Shown here piece by piece: positions 59,830-64,000 of a stretch of DNA of 64,000 nucleotides. Below the pieces are notes generated by a model that was not told where the DNA came from, ran no database searches, and saw nothing but the letters and a program-made list of their open reading frames with translations. Source of the DNA: Proteles cristata cristata (Eukaryota; Chordata; Mammalia; Carnivora; Hyaenidae). Each line of letters begins with the position of its first letter. The stretch's first letter is position 1. A program made the position numbers and the translations under genes. The stretch lies in assembly GCA_017311185.1 (NCBI GenBank), contig JAESUZ010004141.1:620001-684000 (forward strand). Direction: 5' to 3'.

Positions 59830-59999
59830 AAAAGACAAAGAGGAAGATAAAGGGCTCTAACTCATGGCGTAATTGAGATTCTAAGATTTTCTAATTCAAG
59901 TTGGTTGTCCACACCAATGGATTTTCTTTCAGCCTTAAAAATACATGACCTAAAGTCTTTTTCCAGCCTCTCACTCATTGTCTTGGAGAAGAAAACTTG

Positions 60000-60115
60000 A
60001 TTCATTTATACATTCATTCGGCAAATATTTATTGAATGCTTGATATTTGCTGGTCACTGTGCTCCGGACACATGACAGATCGATGCTGTTCCTCACAGAG
60101 CGAATAGTAGTGCTA
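60000..60115 (-). mobile_element. L2 3'-end fragment
   Basis: tacattcattcggcaaatat, ttattgaatgcttgatattt, ctggtcactgtgctccggac. Ends about 95 bp before the DFG exon. Confidence 0.65.
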
Positions 60116-60137
60116 TCATTGATACAGCATAGTGTAA

Positions 60138-62193
<2,056 letters not shown>

Positions 62194-62414
62194 ATTGTGA
62201 GCACCTTATTCGAAGGATGTTGGTCCTAGACCCGTCCAAACGGCTAACCATAGCTCAAATCAAGGAGCATAAATGGATGCTTGTAGAAGTTCCTGTACAG
62301 AGACCTGTTCTCTATCCACAAGGGCAAGAAAATGAGCCATCCATTGGGGAATTTAATGAACAGGTTCTGCGATTGATGCACAGCCTTGGAATAGATCAGC
62401 AGAAAACCATTGAG
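62194..62414 (+). CDS. SIK2: SIK2 exon (human exon 7 equivalent), end of kinase domain and start of UBA
   Basis: Completes Asp243 and encodes residues 243-316. It reads [20 protein letters not shown], then [20 protein letters not shown], a linker [14 protein letters not shown], and the first helices of the UBA domain, [20 protein letters not shown]. The UBA domain in SIK kinases supports the active conformation and LKB1 phosphorylation (family knowledge) and should be completed in the next exon, outside the window. The acceptor is gtgttttccgtag and the donor is GAG|gtaaag, phase 0. Length is 221 bp. Relative to recalled human SIK2, residue 273 is Val (Ile) and residue 286 is Gly (Glu). The Gly lies in the variable linker. 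Confidence 0.97.
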
Positions 62415-64000
62415 GTAAAGTGATGAGAGATCTGACTGAAGATATTTTAGGATTCTTTTGTGCTCATAACTTGAGAGTTTGTGGTCACACCCACCATCCT
62501 GGTCTTTCAGCATGCCATTCCCTTCACCTAGGCATGTCCAGCTTTCCCTGAGGATTACAATCAGGCTATTTCATATTTGCTTTTTTATTTAATATATAAA
62601 TTCCTCCCTTTGCCCCATCTGCCAGAAAATTCAAGAGGTAGTTTATATAGGTTTGAGAAAAGACAAAGATGGGAACTTAACAAATACAAAGTAGAAAATT
62701 TCTTCTAAGATGAAGAGTGGAGTTTTATCCAAGTCAGAAGCTAGTCTATGTGGAGTATAAAAGTGCATACAGATAGGGAGCGAGGCTGAGGGCTGACCAG
62801 GAGGCCACAAGAGTAGGCATCAGGTGCAGGATTTAGGTTGTGAACTGGAGAAACTGAGGAGGCAGAAACAGGTGGATTCCAGATTTGAAGGTTCTCTGGG
62901 TCATAGAACCGAGAGTCATGAACCTGGGAAGTCCCTCATCGCTTTGATTTCTGCCCTTAAGCAGGTAGCAGATCCATAGAGAAACACATTTTTATTACCT
63001 GCACGACAGTAAAAAAAACGAACAGTGCTTTTGTGGAGGAAGCACAGCAAGAAAGAACACAAAATCCCTCTTGTGAATGTCAAGTGCTCCAAACCATGCT
63101 GCCATTAAGTGAAGCCAGACGGGCTTTCCCGCCTGGCTCTTCATGTGCTCGGCGATGTGTTTGTGTTCTTGTCCGCGAGGTAGATCTCGAATGGCAGCTG
63201 TGAGTGCAGTCCCGCAGGCCTGAGATTTTTGCCAGGGGTGCTCTGCCCCTGAGGTGGCCTGCACAGAGCCGGTGCCGGCTGTCCGGTGGGGTGAGAAGCC
63301 AGAGGAGCGGTTCTTTCTCCATCCCGTTAGTGTCCTGGGGAAGCTGGCTGCCGAGGGGTGTGAAAAATTGGGAAGCAACTTTATTTTCAAGTTTTCAAGA
63401 GGGTGGGACTGCAAAAACAAGAGGAAAAAATTACCTAACAACGGAGACACAGTGTCTCTCAATCTACCATCCAAATGTTACTCTCCCAGCCCAAAATAAT
63501 CACAAGGAATTTCCCCAAAGACTTTAATCATTCACTTCAGAGTTTGCAATAGTTTGGACTTGTGTTGAAGTTACGGAATTAGAGCCTCTGGGCTCAGGTT
63601 TATAGCCGACTTTACACCATAGTTACAACTAGGAGACGGGACCGTATGACCCCATTGCAGACTTCCTACATGATAAAGCTGTGGTATTTTTTTCTGAATG
63701 CAGAAAAATAAATGGAGCCTGTTAATGTAAAAGTGCCAGTCATTTAAAAGTATCACCCTTTATGTAATCAATACTAGAACTTGAAACTCTCTTTCATTTA
63801 AAAAGATTTTTTAATCTTTATTTTTGAGAGAGAGAGAGGGAGAGATCATGAGCAGGGGAGGGGCAGAGAGAGAAGGAAACACAGAATCTGAAGCAGGCTC
63901 CAGGCTCTGAGCTGTCAGCACAGAGCCCAACACGGAGCTCGAACTCACAGACCAAAGTTCATAACCTGAGCTGCAGTCGGACACCCAACCAACTGAGCCA
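62415..64000 (+). other. SIK2: Start of the next SIK2 intron, cut by the window end
   Basis: Begins with the donor gtaaag. The next expected exon (recalled start [20 protein letters not shown]) is not present before the window ends. It holds a moderately CpG-rich patch near 63120-63360 and a minus-strand SINE running off the end. Confidence 0.85.
63806..64000 (-). mobile_element. Can-SINE, cut by the window end
   Basis: T-rich start and gagagagaga tract. The SINE body in reverse reaches aaccaactgagcca at the last base, so the tRNA-like head end lies outside the window. Confidence 0.93.

Overview
The window is ordinary mammalian genomic DNA: about 63.4 kb of intron and 0.63 kb of coding exon. 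It comes from a carnivoran, most likely a feliform (cat-like) species. The main evidence is at least two dozen tRNA-derived SINEs of the Can-SINE/SINEC type. They have a gggcgcctgggtggctcagt-like head, a CT-rich body and an AATAAA A-rich tail, and many are flanked by clear target-site duplications. Feliform rather than caniform is inferred from the head sequence. The exact species cannot be read from the sequence.

One gene is present, on the + strand: SIK2 (salt-inducible kinase 2, an AMPK-related Ser/Thr kinase). Four consecutive exons are found at 46548-46709, 60208-60332, 60758-60881 and 62194-62414. They splice in phase and encode, by human numbering, residues 106 to 316: the second half of the kinase domain and the start of the UBA domain. 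The catalytic loop (HRDLKAEN), the DFG motif (split between two exons), the LKB1-phosphorylated T-loop threonine ([15 protein letters not shown]) and the later subdomains are intact. Exons for residues 1-105 were not found and should lie upstream. The next exon (residue 317 on) should lie downstream.

Layout: 1-46547 is intron upstream of the first visible exon. It holds an old L1 5' region (minus strand, about 560-3655), L2, MIR and MER5-type relics, an L1 ORF1 fragment (24780-26545, plus strand) split by a SINE, a minus-strand L1 ORF2/3'-end copy (12380-14560), two further L1 3' ends (34398, 44105) and many SINEs. 46710-60207 is a 13.5 kb intron that starts with a G-rich minisatellite (46940-47458) only about 230 bp after the exon. 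It then holds L2, MIR and SINE copies. The last three exons sit close together, with introns of 425 and 1312 bp. 62415-64000 is the start of the next intron.

No other protein-coding gene, structural RNA gene or CRISPR array is supported. I found no strong evidence for a new biological system. The most noteworthy items are the exon-proximal composite minisatellite, a coherent young SINE subfamily with shared diagnostic changes, a stacked SINE pair sharing one target site, and two intronic inverted-repeat clusters in which alternative hairpins compete for the same strand.
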